Assembly: GCA_033791545.1 (NCBI GenBank)
Contig: JASJGL010000036.1
Coordinates: 1-64,000 of the forward strand
Length of the DNA stretch: 64,000 bases
Reading direction: 5' to 3'
From: Antarcticimicrobium sp033791545
GTDB lineage: Bacteria > Pseudomonadota > Alphaproteobacteria > Rhodobacterales > Rhodobacteraceae
A program made the position numbers and the translations under genes. This document shows positions 17,634-25,919 of this stretch, piece after piece. Positions within the stretch are counted from its first letter, which is position 1. Each line of letters starts with the position of its first letter. The notes beneath the pieces were generated by a model. The model did not search any database. It was given only the letters and a program-made list of their open reading frames with translations, and was not told where the DNA came from.

Positions 17634-17765
17634 GTTCTTTCTGAGATGAGGACGAGATCGCAGTCAGTACGAACCACGGCCGACAGGCGCAAATGACATC
17701 TGATCACGCCTGATCTCTTCACAGAGATGGCACTGTAATCATCGTGGCCTCCGGGCCGCCCCCCC

Positions 17766-18257
17766 CTAGATCTCTGGCGGGATGTCGATGCCCGCGTGCC
17801 AGGGCTTGATATCCACCACCGGCGTCATGTCAAAGGCATCTATGGCATCGATGCCGATCACCCCGGTCACCGCATCCAGCGCGGTGATGCGCACCGCCGC
17901 CATGGCGATCGGATTGGGCCGTACTGGCGAGCGCAGGGAAAACACCCCGCAAGGGTCGGGCCGGTGATGCGGCGCCTGCACGATCAGATCGCGCCGGCCC
18001 CGGTCCATCCAGTACAGCACCCAGATCGCCTGCCCCAACTCCAGCCCGGCAAGCCCCCGCGCATAGACCGGGTCAAGCTCGATCCGGGCATTGCCGCCGC
18101 CCTCGGCACGCGCTTGCGTCAGATTGCGCGGCGCACTCCCAGGGGTCCAGTCGGACCGGATATGGCCGACAAAGGTCACCCCGGCCTGCACCCGGTCATC
18201 GGGATCGAAATGCAGTTTTTCCTCGCCCTCGCGGATCGCCCTGTCGTCTGTCATCAC
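17766..18257 (-). CDS. trmO: tRNA (N6-threonylcarbamoyladenosine37-N6)-methyltransferase TrmO
   Basis: A 163-residue TsaA/YaeB-family protein that uses SAM to add a methyl to t6A37 in certain tRNAs. The family signature FSLRSPVRPNPIAM is intact near residues 105-118, and the end KPWHAGIDIPP resembles the usual YxKPYxPxxD region. It is shorter than E. coli TrmO (235 residues), which has an extra C-terminal domain; the short form occurs in many bacteria. Met2 is an alternative start. Some relatives are annotated only as SAM-dependent methyltransferases. Confidence 0.8.
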   Translation of the reverse strand: MMTDDRAIREGEEKLHFDPDDRVQAGVTFVGHIRSDWTPGSAPRNLTQARAEGGGNARIELDPVYARGLAGLELGQAIWVLYWMDRGRRDLIVQAPHHRPDPCGVFSLRSPVRPNPIAMAAVRITALDAVTGVIGIDAIDAFDMTPVVDIKPWHAGIDIPPEI

Positions 18258-18342
18258 GCACCTTCATCTGCTGAAATTCGCATGTATTACACCTGCACTT
18301 GCGGGTTTGTGCAAGCGGCAGTGGCGTGGCATCCTGTCTCCC

Positions 18343-18732
18343 ATGCGATTGCTGTTTCTAATCGCCCTGCTGGGGCTCGACATGTGTACAAAAAACGAAA
18401 CCGTCGCTGGCTATGGCGGCGCGGCGCAGATCTGGCATCTGACGGAGCTTGATGGCGCCCCCGTTGCGGCGACAGCAACGCTCAGCTTTCCCGCGCCCGG
18501 CCAGATCGCAGGCGAGGCCCCCTGCAACCGCTATTCCGGGGTGATGACCACGCCTTACCCCTGGTTCGACGTCGGCCAAGTGATCTCGACCCGCCGCGCC
18601 TGTCCTGCACAAGCGGCCGAGGCTGGGTTTTTCAAAACCCTCGGCGCGATGAGCGAGGCCGAGGTGGCGGGCAACACGCTGATCCTGCGCAACGCGGAGG
18701 GGCGCGAGATGGTGTTCACAGCCGCCGACTGA
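18343..18732 (+). CDS. META/HslJ-domain secreted protein
   Basis: A 129-residue protein with a short hydrophobic N-terminus (MRLLFLIALLGLDMC). The rest is a META domain: WHLTELDGAP, LSFPAPGQIAGEAPCNRYSG and the C-terminal LILRNAEGREMVF match its motifs. The Cys near residue 15 recalls a lipobox, but Met at -1 is a poor fit, so lipidation is uncertain. META/HslJ proteins are envelope proteins linked to heat-shock or drug tolerance; the exact role is unclear. The frame is open further upstream, but ATG 18343 gives the signal sequence. It overlaps the recO end by 17 bp. Confidence 0.75.
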   Translation: MRLLFLIALLGLDMCTKNETVAGYGGAAQIWHLTELDGAPVAATATLSFPAPGQIAGEAPCNRYSGVMTTPYPWFDVGQVISTRRACPAQAAEAGFFKTLGAMSEAEVAGNTLILRNAEGREMVFTAAD

Positions 18733-19441
18733 AAGTCTCAAGAAAGCGCGCCCGCGCCTCCGGCAGCGGGAGGTTGCCCAAGGCCGGGGCAAGCCGGTGC
18801 TGCAGGAAATAGCCGGTGGTGCGCAGCCCCTCGGCGACCTCGGCATCGGGCGCCAGCCCCTCGCCGCGCAGACAGGGCGGCAGCGGCAACATCCGGTCGA
18901 CCCAATCGCCGGCCCCATGGCGCGACACCGCGCGGCCGGATTTGGGCGAGACATAGATCAACTCGTCGTTGACCCCGGTGGCGGCGCAGCGAGACAGATC
19001 AAGGCCGAAACCCAGATCTTCCAGCAATGCCAGTTCCCATTGCAGATAGGCCAGCGGCCAGATCTCGTCCTGCCCCATCAGATCCAGCAGTTGTTCGCTG
19101 CGACGGTATAGCGGTGCGTGCACCTCGCGCTCGGCCAGCGCAAAGGACAGCAGCGCCGTGACCGCGTTCAACCCAGCCAGCGCCAGCCGCCCCGACAGCG
19201 CCGCCGCCGCCCGGCTGCGCAGCGGCTCGACCCGATAGGTGCCCAAATGGTCCTCAAGACGCGCCCGCCAGGTCAGGTCAAGCTGCGCCCCCGGTTGCAG
19301 GATCGGTGCCTGCCTGCGACTGGCGCCGCCGTGAACCACACCGGCATGGCGGCCATGAGATTGCGTGAAAACATCGATGATCGCAGCTGATTCGCCATGG
19401 CGTCGCATGCTCAGCAAGATGCCCTGATCGCGCCATTCCAT
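18716..19441 (-). CDS. recO: DNA repair protein RecO
   Basis: A 241-residue RecO, which loads RecA on SSB-coated DNA with RecF/RecR in gap repair. It starts MEWRDQGILLSMRRHGESA, the usual OB-fold beginning, and has LYRRSEQLLDLMG and YLQWELALLEDLGFGLDL in the helical domain. The Cys ligands of the zinc finger seen in some RecO proteins are only partly present. It is convergent with the META gene (17-bp overlap) and lies 134 bp downstream of the DUF1491 gene in the era group. Confidence 0.93.
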   Translation of the reverse strand: MEWRDQGILLSMRRHGESAAIIDVFTQSHGRHAGVVHGGASRRQAPILQPGAQLDLTWRARLEDHLGTYRVEPLRSRAAAALSGRLALAGLNAVTALLSFALAEREVHAPLYRRSEQLLDLMGQDEIWPLAYLQWELALLEDLGFGLDLSRCAATGVNDELIYVSPKSGRAVSRHGAGDWVDRMLPLPPCLRGEGLAPDAEVAEGLRTTGYFLQHRLAPALGNLPLPEARARFLETFSRRL

Positions 19442-19479
19442 GCCCTACGCCCGCCCGTCGCTGCCGAGGCCCGGAGGGG

Positions 19480-19507
19480 CCCCTTCTTCTTGTTGAAAAT
19501 ACTCCCC
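19480..19507 (-). repeat. Intergenic GAGTATTTT element between DUF1491 and recO
   Basis: Read on the minus strand it is GGGGAGTATTTTCAACAAGA followed by AGAAGGGG. It shares GAGTATTT and a downstream AAGAA/AGAAA purine run with the element at 5462-5481. It is flanked by GC-rich sequence able to form hairpins (about 19469-19482 and 19512-19550). Confidence 0.4.
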
Positions 19508-19575
19508 GGGGGGCCGCCCGCAAGGGCGCTGGGGGCGGGCAGCCCCCATGTCGCGGTTCACCACAGGCTTCGGCC

Positions 19576-19908
19576 TCAGTTCAACCCGTCTTCGTCCAGC
19601 AGGTGACGGCCCTTGCGATCCTCGACCTCGATCACCCAGATGTCGGGATCAAACCCGCGCTGGCGGGCGATGGCGGCGTCGACCTCTGCCTCGGCCCCCT
19701 GCGACAGCTCCACCCAACGGCGGTCACCCGAGGTTAGATCGAACCCGCGCTGAAACAGGCGGGCCTGACCGTCCAATGTATTGAGCTTGATCAGCACCGC
19801 ACCGGCGGTGTCATCGCCATGGGCGGTGACAAAGGCCGGGATCTCGCGCAGGCGCAGGCGGGTCAGATAGGCCTGCACCCAGAAGGAGCTGACCAGCCCA
19901 CCCCTCAC
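19576..19908 (-). CDS. DUF1491 family protein
   Basis: A 110-residue protein matching the small DUF1491 family found beside era and recO in alphaproteobacteria. Typical blocks are FWVQAYLTRLRL near the N-terminus, GAVLIKLNTLDG in the middle and FDPDIWVIEVEDRKGRHLL near the end. The start is GTG 19908, overlapping the era stop (GTGA), so translation is coupled to Era; GTG 19893 is also possible. The function is not known. Confidence 0.8.
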   Translation of the reverse strand: MRGGLVSSFWVQAYLTRLRLREIPAFVTAHGDDTAGAVLIKLNTLDGQARLFQRGFDLTSGDRRWVELSQGAEAEVDAAIARQRGFDPDIWVIEVEDRKGRHLLDEDGLN

Positions 19909-20813
19909 GTATTGCCGTCCTTGAAATTCAGCCCCATCTCGGAATAGCGCTCGGCCTCTTCCAGCCAGTTCGGGCGCACCTTGACCTGCAGGAACAGGTG
20001 CACCTTGCGCCCCAGAAACTCTTCCAGCTCTTCCCGTGCGGCCTTGGAGACGGCCTTGATGGTCTCGCCCTTGTGTCCCAGAACGATGCCCTTGTGACCA
20101 TCGCGCATGACATAGATGATCTGGTCGATCCGGGCCGAGCCATCCTTGCGCTCTTCCCAGGCCTCGGTCTCGACCGTCATCTGATAGGGCAGTTCCTGAT
20201 GCAGTCGCAGCGTCAGCTTCTCGCGCGTCATCTCGGCGGCGATCATCCGCATCGGCAGATCGGCGATCTGATCCTCGGGATACAGCCAAGGCCCTTCAGG
20301 CAGCTTTCCCGCCAGCCAGTGACGCAGGGCGGGCACCCCGTGCCCCTTTTCGGCCGAGATCATGAAGGTCTCGGCAAAGGGATAGCGGTCGTTCATGTCC
20401 TTGGTCAGCGCCAGCAGCGTCTCGGCCTTGACCCGGTCGATCTTGTTGATGGCAAGCGCCACGGTGCGGCCCTTGCCGATATCCTGCAGCCCCTCAAGGA
20501 TGCGTTCGACCCCCTCGGTGACGCCGCGATGCGCCTCGACCATCAGCACGACGACATCGGCATCTGCCGCCCCGCCCCATGCGGCCGCGACCATGGCGCG
20601 GTCAAGCCGGCGGCGCGGGCGGAACAGGCCCGGCGTATCGACGAAGACGATCTGCGCCTCGCCTTCCATCGCAACGCCGCGGATGCGGGCGCGCGTGGTC
20701 TGCACCTTGTGGGTGACGATCGACACCTTGGCACCGACCATGGCGTTGGTCAGCGTGGACTTGCCCGCGTTGGGCTCTCCGATCAGGGCGACGAAACCGG
20801 CGCGTGTGGTCAT
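19905..20813 (-). CDS. era: GTPase Era
   Basis: A 302-residue GTPase needed for 30S subunit maturation; it binds the 3' end of 16S rRNA through a C-terminal KH domain. G1 is GEPNAGKS (residues 12-19), G3 is DTPG followed by LFRPRRRLDRAMV, G4 is NKID. The KH part contains GHKGETIKAVSKAAREELE. The ATG at 20813 follows AGGGGAATCCC; the frame is open further upstream but lacks Era homology. It overlaps the DUF1491 gene by four bases. Confidence 0.97.
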   Translation of the reverse strand: MTTRAGFVALIGEPNAGKSTLTNAMVGAKVSIVTHKVQTTRARIRGVAMEGEAQIVFVDTPGLFRPRRRLDRAMVAAAWGGAADADVVVLMVEAHRGVTEGVERILEGLQDIGKGRTVALAINKIDRVKAETLLALTKDMNDRYPFAETFMISAEKGHGVPALRHWLAGKLPEGPWLYPEDQIADLPMRMIAAEMTREKLTLRLHQELPYQMTVETEAWEERKDGSARIDQIIYVMRDGHKGIVLGHKGETIKAVSKAAREELEEFLGRKVHLFLQVKVRPNWLEEAERYSEMGLNFKDGNT

Positions 20814-20943
20814 GGGATTCCCCTGGTTACAATGGCGTTGCGATAGAGGATTTCGCAGGGGTTGACCAGTAAAAGGGCACAGGGGCCGCGCCCGACGCCC
20901 GGACGCGGTTCGCTGAGGCGGCGATGATCGGGGTCCACGCGCC

Positions 20944-22116
20944 CTATTGCAGGTCCGAGAACGCTGATGTGAGCCGCGCGCAGGCGTCTTCGATCCGCGC
21001 CCGCTGGGTGCCAAGGTTGAACCGCATGAAGCTGTCACCACCCAGCCCGAAGGTCGGGCCGTGATTGGCGGCGATCCCGGCCTGTTGTTCAACCCGCGCG
21101 GTGAACTCCTCGCGCGCCATGCCGGTGCCGGAGAAATCGACCCAAGCAAGGAAGGTGGCCTCGAGTGGCATGGATTTCAGCCCCGGTATCGCGTTGATCG
21201 CGGCATCAAAGATCTTTCGGTTGCTGTCGAGATAGAGCATCAACTCATCGACCCAGGTCGCGCCCTCGGGCGAATAGGCCGCCGCCGCCACCTCTTGCCC
21301 CACCGAATTGCCCGACAGGTTCAACGCCGCCATCCGCGCGGCGAACTTGGCCCGCAAGCCGTCATCGGGAATGATGACGTTGCCTGTGTGCAACCCGGCC
21401 ACGTTGAAGGTCTTGGACGGCGCGGTCAGCATTATCAGCCGATCCGTGATCGAGGGGTCCACCAGCGCCATCGGAATATGGGTCTGGCCGGGAAAGACCA
21501 GATCATGGTGGATTTCATCCGAGATCAGCAGCAGGTCGTGGCGTTTGCAGAAATCGGCCACGCCTTGCAATTCCTCCCGGGTCCAGACCCGACCGCCGGG
21601 GTTATGCGGCGAACACAGGATCACCATCTTTTCGGCCCCGGTCATCTGCGCATCCCAGGCGTCAAAATCCATCTGATACAGACCGTTCTCGATCGGCATC
21701 GCGCATTCGACCACCTTGCGCCCGGCATTGCCGATCACCTTGGCAAAGGCGTGATAGATCGGCGTGAACAGGACGATGCCGTCGCCCGGCACGGTAAAGG
21801 TGTCAAGGCACATGCCAACGCCATTAACCAGCCCGGTGGTGGTAAAGATCCAGTCGGGATCAACCGTCCAGCCGTGGCGGTTTTCCATCCACCAGCAGAT
21901 CGCGCCGTTATACTCGGCACTGTTGTTGGTATAGCCAAAGACCCCGTGCGTGATCATCGCGTGCATCCGGTCCAGCACCACCGGGGGCGCGCGGAAATCG
22001 GTATCGGCCACCCACATCGCCAAGCCGGTGTCAGGCGACACGCCATAGATCGATTCCATCATGTCCCATTTCGCGCAATGGGTGCCGCGGCGGTCGATAA
22101 TCTCGTCAAAATTCAT
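20944..22116 (-). CDS. patB: PLP-dependent C-S lyase / aminotransferase, MalY-PatB family
   Basis: A 390-residue fold-type I PLP enzyme. The PLP lysine sits in APSKTFNVAGLHTGNV, and ADTDFRAPP and CSPHNPGGRVW are MalY/PatB markers. Members cleave cystathionine or other cysteine S-conjugates to thiol, pyruvate and ammonia. In marine Rhodobacteraceae a related enzyme may act on sulfur compounds, but substrate cannot be read from sequence. ATG 22116 has CGGAG seven bases upstream, better than longer in-frame starts. It is divergent from def. Confidence 0.85.
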   Translation of the reverse strand: MNFDEIIDRRGTHCAKWDMMESIYGVSPDTGLAMWVADTDFRAPPVVLDRMHAMITHGVFGYTNNSAEYNGAICWWMENRHGWTVDPDWIFTTTGLVNGVGMCLDTFTVPGDGIVLFTPIYHAFAKVIGNAGRKVVECAMPIENGLYQMDFDAWDAQMTGAEKMVILCSPHNPGGRVWTREELQGVADFCKRHDLLLISDEIHHDLVFPGQTHIPMALVDPSITDRLIMLTAPSKTFNVAGLHTGNVIIPDDGLRAKFAARMAALNLSGNSVGQEVAAAAYSPEGATWVDELMLYLDSNRKIFDAAINAIPGLKSMPLEATFLAWVDFSGTGMAREEFTARVEQQAGIAANHGPTFGLGGDSFMRFNLGTQRARIEDACARLTSAFSDLQ

Positions 22117-22213
22117 CGCGCATCTCCGTTTGATCGCGCCGGAGGCTAACCAGAATGCCGCCGGGCGCAAGGGGGGCGTTGCGGTGGGCGGGTTCATCGC
22201 CTAAATCAGGGCC

Positions 22214-22732
22214 ATGAAACGCTCGATCATTATACACCCCGACCCACGCCTAAAAAAACTGTGCGCCCCGGTGGACGATCTGTCCGACGACCGGCGCAGG
22301 CTGGCCGACGACATGCTGGAAACCATGTACGAGGCGCCCGGCATCGGCCTGGCCGCGCCGCAGGTCGGCGTGCTCGAGCGGCTGATCGTGCTGGATTGCG
22401 TCAAGGAAAACGGCGCGGAGCCGCGTCCGTTGATCATGTTCAACCCCGAAGTTCTGGCCTCGTCGGATGAGACCAACAGCTATGAAGAAGGCTGCCTGTC
22501 GATCCCCGAACAATATGCCGACGTGACCCGCCCGGCCGAGGTTGACGTGGCCTGGATCGACCGCAACGGCAAAGCCTGCAAGGAAACCTTTCACGGGCTT
22601 TGGGCGACCTGCGTGCAGCATGAGATCGACCACCTGAACGGAAAGCTTTTTATCGATTATCTCGGCCCGATGAAACGGCAGATGATCACCCGCAAGATGC
22701 AAAAGCTCAAACGCGACATGGCGCGGGGTTAA
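22214..22732 (+). CDS. def: Peptide deformylase
   Basis: A 172-residue deformylase that removes the formyl group from new N-terminal Met. All three motifs are intact: GIGLAAPQVG, EEGCLSIP with the metal Cys, and QHEIDHLNGKLF with the two His ligands and catalytic Glu. It is followed after one base by a second, degenerate paralogue, and shares the block with fmt, which formylates initiator tRNA, as in classic def-fmt operons. Confidence 0.96.
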   Translation: MKRSIIIHPDPRLKKLCAPVDDLSDDRRRLADDMLETMYEAPGIGLAAPQVGVLERLIVLDCVKENGAEPRPLIMFNPEVLASSDETNSYEEGCLSIPEQYADVTRPAEVDVAWIDRNGKACKETFHGLWATCVQHEIDHLNGKLFIDYLGPMKRQMITRKMQKLKRDMARG

Positions 22733-22733
22733 G

Positions 22734-23231
22734 ATGACCACCCGCCCCTGCCTGCCGTGGCCCGACAAGCGGCTGCGCACCGCCGCCGCCGCGGTTGAGG
22801 TGATCACCGACGAGATCCGCACGATCTGGGGCGACATGATCGACACCATGGAGGCGATGCCCGGCGTCGGCCTTGCAGCGCCACAGATCGGCGTGATGCT
22901 GCGGCTGGCGGTCGTTGATGCCTCCGAGACGCGCGGACAGGCCGTGCGCATGGCCAACCCGGTGGTTCTGCATGCCTCGGTGCAATTGCGCCCGCATGAA
23001 GAGGCCAGCCCGAACCTGCCCGGCGTGTCGGCCAAGGTCGAGCGCCCCCGCGCGGTGACCGTGCGTTTTCTCAACGATCAGGGCGCGGTCGAGGATCGCG
23101 ATTTCGTCGGTCTTTGGGCCACGTCCGTCCAGCACCAGATCGACCATCTGGCGGGGCGGATGTATTTCGACCGGCTGAGCAAGGTGAAGCGCGACATGCT
23201 GTTGCGCAAGGCCCGCAAACTCGCGGGATAA
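22734..23231 (+). CDS. Peptide deformylase paralogue lacking catalytic residues (probable pseudoenzyme)
   Basis: A 165-residue full-length relative of the deformylase just upstream. Motif 1 is conserved (GVGLAAPQIG), but motif 2 EGCLS is replaced by EEASPNLPG around residues 89-97, losing the metal-binding Cys, and motif 3 HEIDH is HQIDH at residues 134-138, losing the catalytic Glu. The frame is intact with normal codon use, so it looks selected rather than decayed. It starts one base after def and is probably co-translated. It might bind nascent chains or the ribosome without catalysis; that is inference. Confidence 0.85.
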   Translation: MTTRPCLPWPDKRLRTAAAAVEVITDEIRTIWGDMIDTMEAMPGVGLAAPQIGVMLRLAVVDASETRGQAVRMANPVVLHASVQLRPHEEASPNLPGVSAKVERPRAVTVRFLNDQGAVEDRDFVGLWATSVQHQIDHLAGRMYFDRLSKVKRDMLLRKARKLAG

Positions 23232-23349
23232 CCGTTTGGATCGCTACCAAGTGACGCGGCGTTCCCCCGTCTCCTGACGCTTTGAGCATTGCAACCGGTC
23301 GGGGCCTCTCCCCTTTTTAGGTCTGAGAATGCAGTCACGGAGGGCGCAT

Positions 23350-23856
23350 ATGGCCGAGGACACACTGAAATTCATCCCGTTCGAAAGTTTCGAGGTCGGG
23401 CAGGTGCAGACCTTTGGCGCCTATGAGGTGACCAAGGAAGAGGTCATCGAATTTGCCAGCAAATATGACGCGCAGTTCTTCCACCTTGACGAAGAGGCGG
23501 CGAAACACTCGCTGTTCGGCGGGCTCTGCGCCAGCGGCTGGCATACCTGCGCCATGACCATGGCGATGATGGTCGAGAACATGGACAAGAGCGGTCGGTC
23601 GCTGGGTTCGCCCGGCCTCGATTCGCTCAGGTGGCTCAAACCGGTCTATCCCGGCGATGTGCTGTCGGTGCGGATGGAGGTGATTGCGCTGCACCCGTCC
23701 AAAAGCCGCCCCGAGATCGGCATCGTCAAGAACACGGTGACGGTTCTGAATCAAGACGACGTGCCGGTGATGGAATTCACCAGCAACGGTATCTTTCCCC
23801 GTGGGCAGGGCGCGGTAAAACCTCCCCAGCAGACCTCGGACTCTTCTCCAAGCTAA
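23350..23856 (+). CDS. MaoC-family dehydratase (hot-dog fold)
   Basis: A 168-residue MaoC-like protein. The hydratase motif is visible: ASKYDAQFFHLDEEAAKHSL then FGGLCASGWHT, the usual D-x-x-x-x-H plus GG pattern of R-specific enoyl-CoA hydratases. The C-terminal half contains KPVYPGDVL, another family marker. ATG 23350 follows CGGAGG by a good distance. It lies between def and fmt genes with no obvious pathway link, so the acyl substrate is unknown. Confidence 0.87.
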   Translation: MAEDTLKFIPFESFEVGQVQTFGAYEVTKEEVIEFASKYDAQFFHLDEEAAKHSLFGGLCASGWHTCAMTMAMMVENMDKSGRSLGSPGLDSLRWLKPVYPGDVLSVRMEVIALHPSKSRPEIGIVKNTVTVLNQDDVPVMEFTSNGIFPRGQGAVKPPQQTSDSSPS

Positions 23857-23945
23857 GCCCCCCTGCGCGGCCCATGCTGGACACCGGGCGCACCATGACT
23901 AAGGTGCGCGGCGATGACACCCGGCGGCAGGGCAAAGGACGAACG

Positions 23946-24851
23946 ATGCGCATCATCTTCATGGGAACCCCCGATTTCTCGGTCCCGGTGCTCGACGCGC
24001 TGGTGCGGGCCGGGCATGAGATCGCCTGTGTCTATTGCCAGCCGCCGCGCCCGGCCGGTCGTGGCAAAAAGGACCGCCCCAGCCCGGTACAGGCGCGCGC
24101 CGAGGAAATGGGTCTGCCCGTCCGCCACCCCACCAGTCTGAAAAGCGATGCGGTGCAGGCCGAATTCGCCGCGCTCAACGCCGATATCGCCGTGGTGGTG
24201 GCCTATGGGCTGATCCTGCCGCGCGCGGTGCTCGATGCCCCGGCGAAAAGCTGTCTCAACATCCATGCCAGCCTGCTGCCGCGCTGGCGCGGCGCGGCCC
24301 CAATTCACCGTGCAATCATGGCCGGCGACGCCGAAACCGGGATCTGTATCATGCAGATGGAGGCCGGGCTGGATACCGGCCCGGTACTGCTGCGCGACAC
24401 CACAGCCATCGGCACCGAAGAAACCACGGCAGAGCTGCATGACCGGCTGTCGGATATGGGCGCCGCGCTGATCCTGCGCGCGCTGGAGCAGATCGACACG
24501 CTGGTGCCACAGCCGCAGCCCGAGACCGGCGTGACCTATGCCGAGAAGATCGACAAATCCGAGGCGCGGGTGGACTGGACCCGGTCCGCGGAACAGGTCG
24601 ACCGCAAGATCCGCGGTCTTTCCCCCTTTCCCGGCGCATGGTGCGAAATCGACGGCGCAAGGGTCAAACTGCTGGCCTCGCGCCTAGCCCCCGGCAGCGG
24701 CGCACCGGGCGAGGTTTTGGATGATGCGCTCACCGTCGCCTGTGGCCGCGGCGCGGTACAGCTGACCCGCTTGCAACGGGCGGGCAAAGGGGCGCAGGAT
24801 AGTGATGTGTTCCTGCGCGGTCGTGCGGTGGCCAAGGGAACGCGGCTTTGA
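23946..24851 (+). CDS. fmt: Methionyl-tRNA formyltransferase
   Basis: A 301-residue enzyme that uses 10-formyl-THF to formylate Met-tRNAfMet. It starts MRIIFMGTPDFSVPVL, has LNIHASLLPRWRGAAPI with the catalytic Asn-His region and ITQ-type loop IMQMEAGLDTGPVL, and a C-terminal OB-like domain. ATG 23946 follows AAAGGA; the open frame upstream overlaps the MaoC gene. It forms a functional pair with def upstream. Confidence 0.96.
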   Translation: MRIIFMGTPDFSVPVLDALVRAGHEIACVYCQPPRPAGRGKKDRPSPVQARAEEMGLPVRHPTSLKSDAVQAEFAALNADIAVVVAYGLILPRAVLDAPAKSCLNIHASLLPRWRGAAPIHRAIMAGDAETGICIMQMEAGLDTGPVLLRDTTAIGTEETTAELHDRLSDMGAALILRALEQIDTLVPQPQPETGVTYAEKIDKSEARVDWTRSAEQVDRKIRGLSPFPGAWCEIDGARVKLLASRLAPGSGAPGEVLDDALTVACGRGAVQLTRLQRAGKGAQDSDVFLRGRAVAKGTRL

Positions 24852-24876
24852 CCCGCGCAGAAGGGAGACCGCTGGG

Positions 24877-25113
24877 ATGTTCTTGACGCTGATGGGCACG
24901 GTCGTGATCGCCGGGATTGTCGGCTATGGCGCCGAAAAGACCGGGTTCACCCGCAATGGTATCCTGCAATCCATCATCATCTGCATCGGCGGGGCCTTTC
25001 TGTTCTATTTCATTCGGATCATGTTCGGGATCGGCTTCCACTCACCGGGGATGAACGCCATCGTCTCCTCGGTCGGGGCGCTGATCATCGTGCCGTTCCA
25101 CTGGCGGAGGTAA
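24877..25113 (+). CDS. Small membrane protein, possibly YeaQ/YmgE (GlsB)-related
   Basis: A 78-residue protein with three hydrophobic segments rich in Gly and Ile. GTVVIAGIVGYGAEKTGF and SVGALIIVPFHWRR recall the small transglycosylase-associated (GlsB/YeaQ/YmgE) family, though the match is weaker than for the next gene. AAGGGAG precedes the ATG at 24877, and the next gene starts four bases after its stop. Probably part of the fmt transcript. Confidence 0.6.
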   Translation: MFLTLMGTVVIAGIVGYGAEKTGFTRNGILQSIIICIGGAFLFYFIRIMFGIGFHSPGMNAIVSSVGALIIVPFHWRR

Positions 25114-25117
25114 GGCT

Positions 25118-25360
25118 ATGGGCATGGGTATCATCGCGCTTATCATCATCGGCGCGGCCGCCGGGTTTCTGGCGACGCGCATGATGAAGATCGAGGCCGA
25201 CATCCCCACCACGATGCTGATCGGCATCATCGGCGCGCTGCTTGGCGGGCTGATCCTGCGCGCGCTGCTGACCATGATGGGGGCGCTGTCGGGGTTCGTC
25301 GGCGCGGTGCTGGGCGCGATGCTGGTGATCTGGCTCTGGCAGACCTATTTCCGCCGCTAA
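25118..25360 (+). CDS. GlsB/YeaQ/YmgE-family small membrane protein
   Basis: An 80-residue, three-span protein. IIIGAAAGFLATRMMKIEAD, then GIIGALLGGLIL and GAVLGAMLVIWLW are the Gly-rich segments of the GlsB/YeaQ/YmgE stress-related family. It starts four bases after the related 78-residue gene, so the two form a tandem pair. The biochemical role of the family is unclear despite its transglycosylase-associated name. Confidence 0.75.
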   Translation: MGMGIIALIIIGAAAGFLATRMMKIEADIPTTMLIGIIGALLGGLILRALLTMMGALSGFVGAVLGAMLVIWLWQTYFRR

Positions 25361-25533
25361 TCGCGCCCCCAAAGCGCGTTGAACAGCGCAGGCGCCACCG
25401 CCTCACAGGCCAGGTGATCCACGGACGCAACAGCGCGCGCGGAAAATCGCGGCAAGACCACGCCATCGACTTTGCGTGCTTGCCTTTTTCCGACCGCACC
25501 GCAAAGTCGATCTTGCCTCGGGGGGATCGCGAC

Positions 25534-25887
25534 ATGACGACTTACATATCAAAAGAACTGCGCGACGGACTGGATGCGGCGCGTCTGGCCGGGCTGAAAA
25601 AGACCAGCCGGTTGCGGGTGCTGGCCGACGATGCCTTTCACCCTGTGCTGCGGCAATGGAAGGACGGGTTTTCCGTCGAGGCGGCCGAGGCGGCGCATCT
25701 GCGCGGACTGGTCGATCTTTATGACGGCAGCCAACACCTGTATCAGTGCCTGATCGTCGCGGCGGAACAGGAAGGCGGCGAGATGCGCTATGAATTCAAG
25801 CGCCACACGCGGGCCACCGACCGGGTGCCGCTGGACTACAGCCGCGACCCCGATGCCCCAACGGCGCTGTTGCCGCGCCCCGACTAA
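25534..25887 (+). CDS. Uncharacterised small protein
   Basis: A 117-residue soluble protein without signal or membrane segment. I do not recognise a domain. It is basic at the N-terminus (LAGLKKTSRLRVLADD) and has a compact mixed-charge middle with WKDGFSVEAAEAAHLRGLVDL. Codon use resembles its neighbours. ATG 25534 lies about seven bases behind GGGGGA; the frame is open further upstream. It converges on rnc with 32 bp between stops. Confidence 0.6.
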   Translation: MTTYISKELRDGLDAARLAGLKKTSRLRVLADDAFHPVLRQWKDGFSVEAAEAAHLRGLVDLYDGSQHLYQCLIVAAEQEGGEMRYEFKRHTRATDRVPLDYSRDPDAPTALLPRPD

Positions 25888-25919
25888 GGACGGCGCGACA
25901 GGTCTACAGGAAACGCGAC

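Noticed and set aside
22734..23231. Pseudogene call for the second deformylase
   Set aside because: The frame is full length with no stop or shift and ordinary codon use; loss of catalytic residues alone does not make it a pseudogene.
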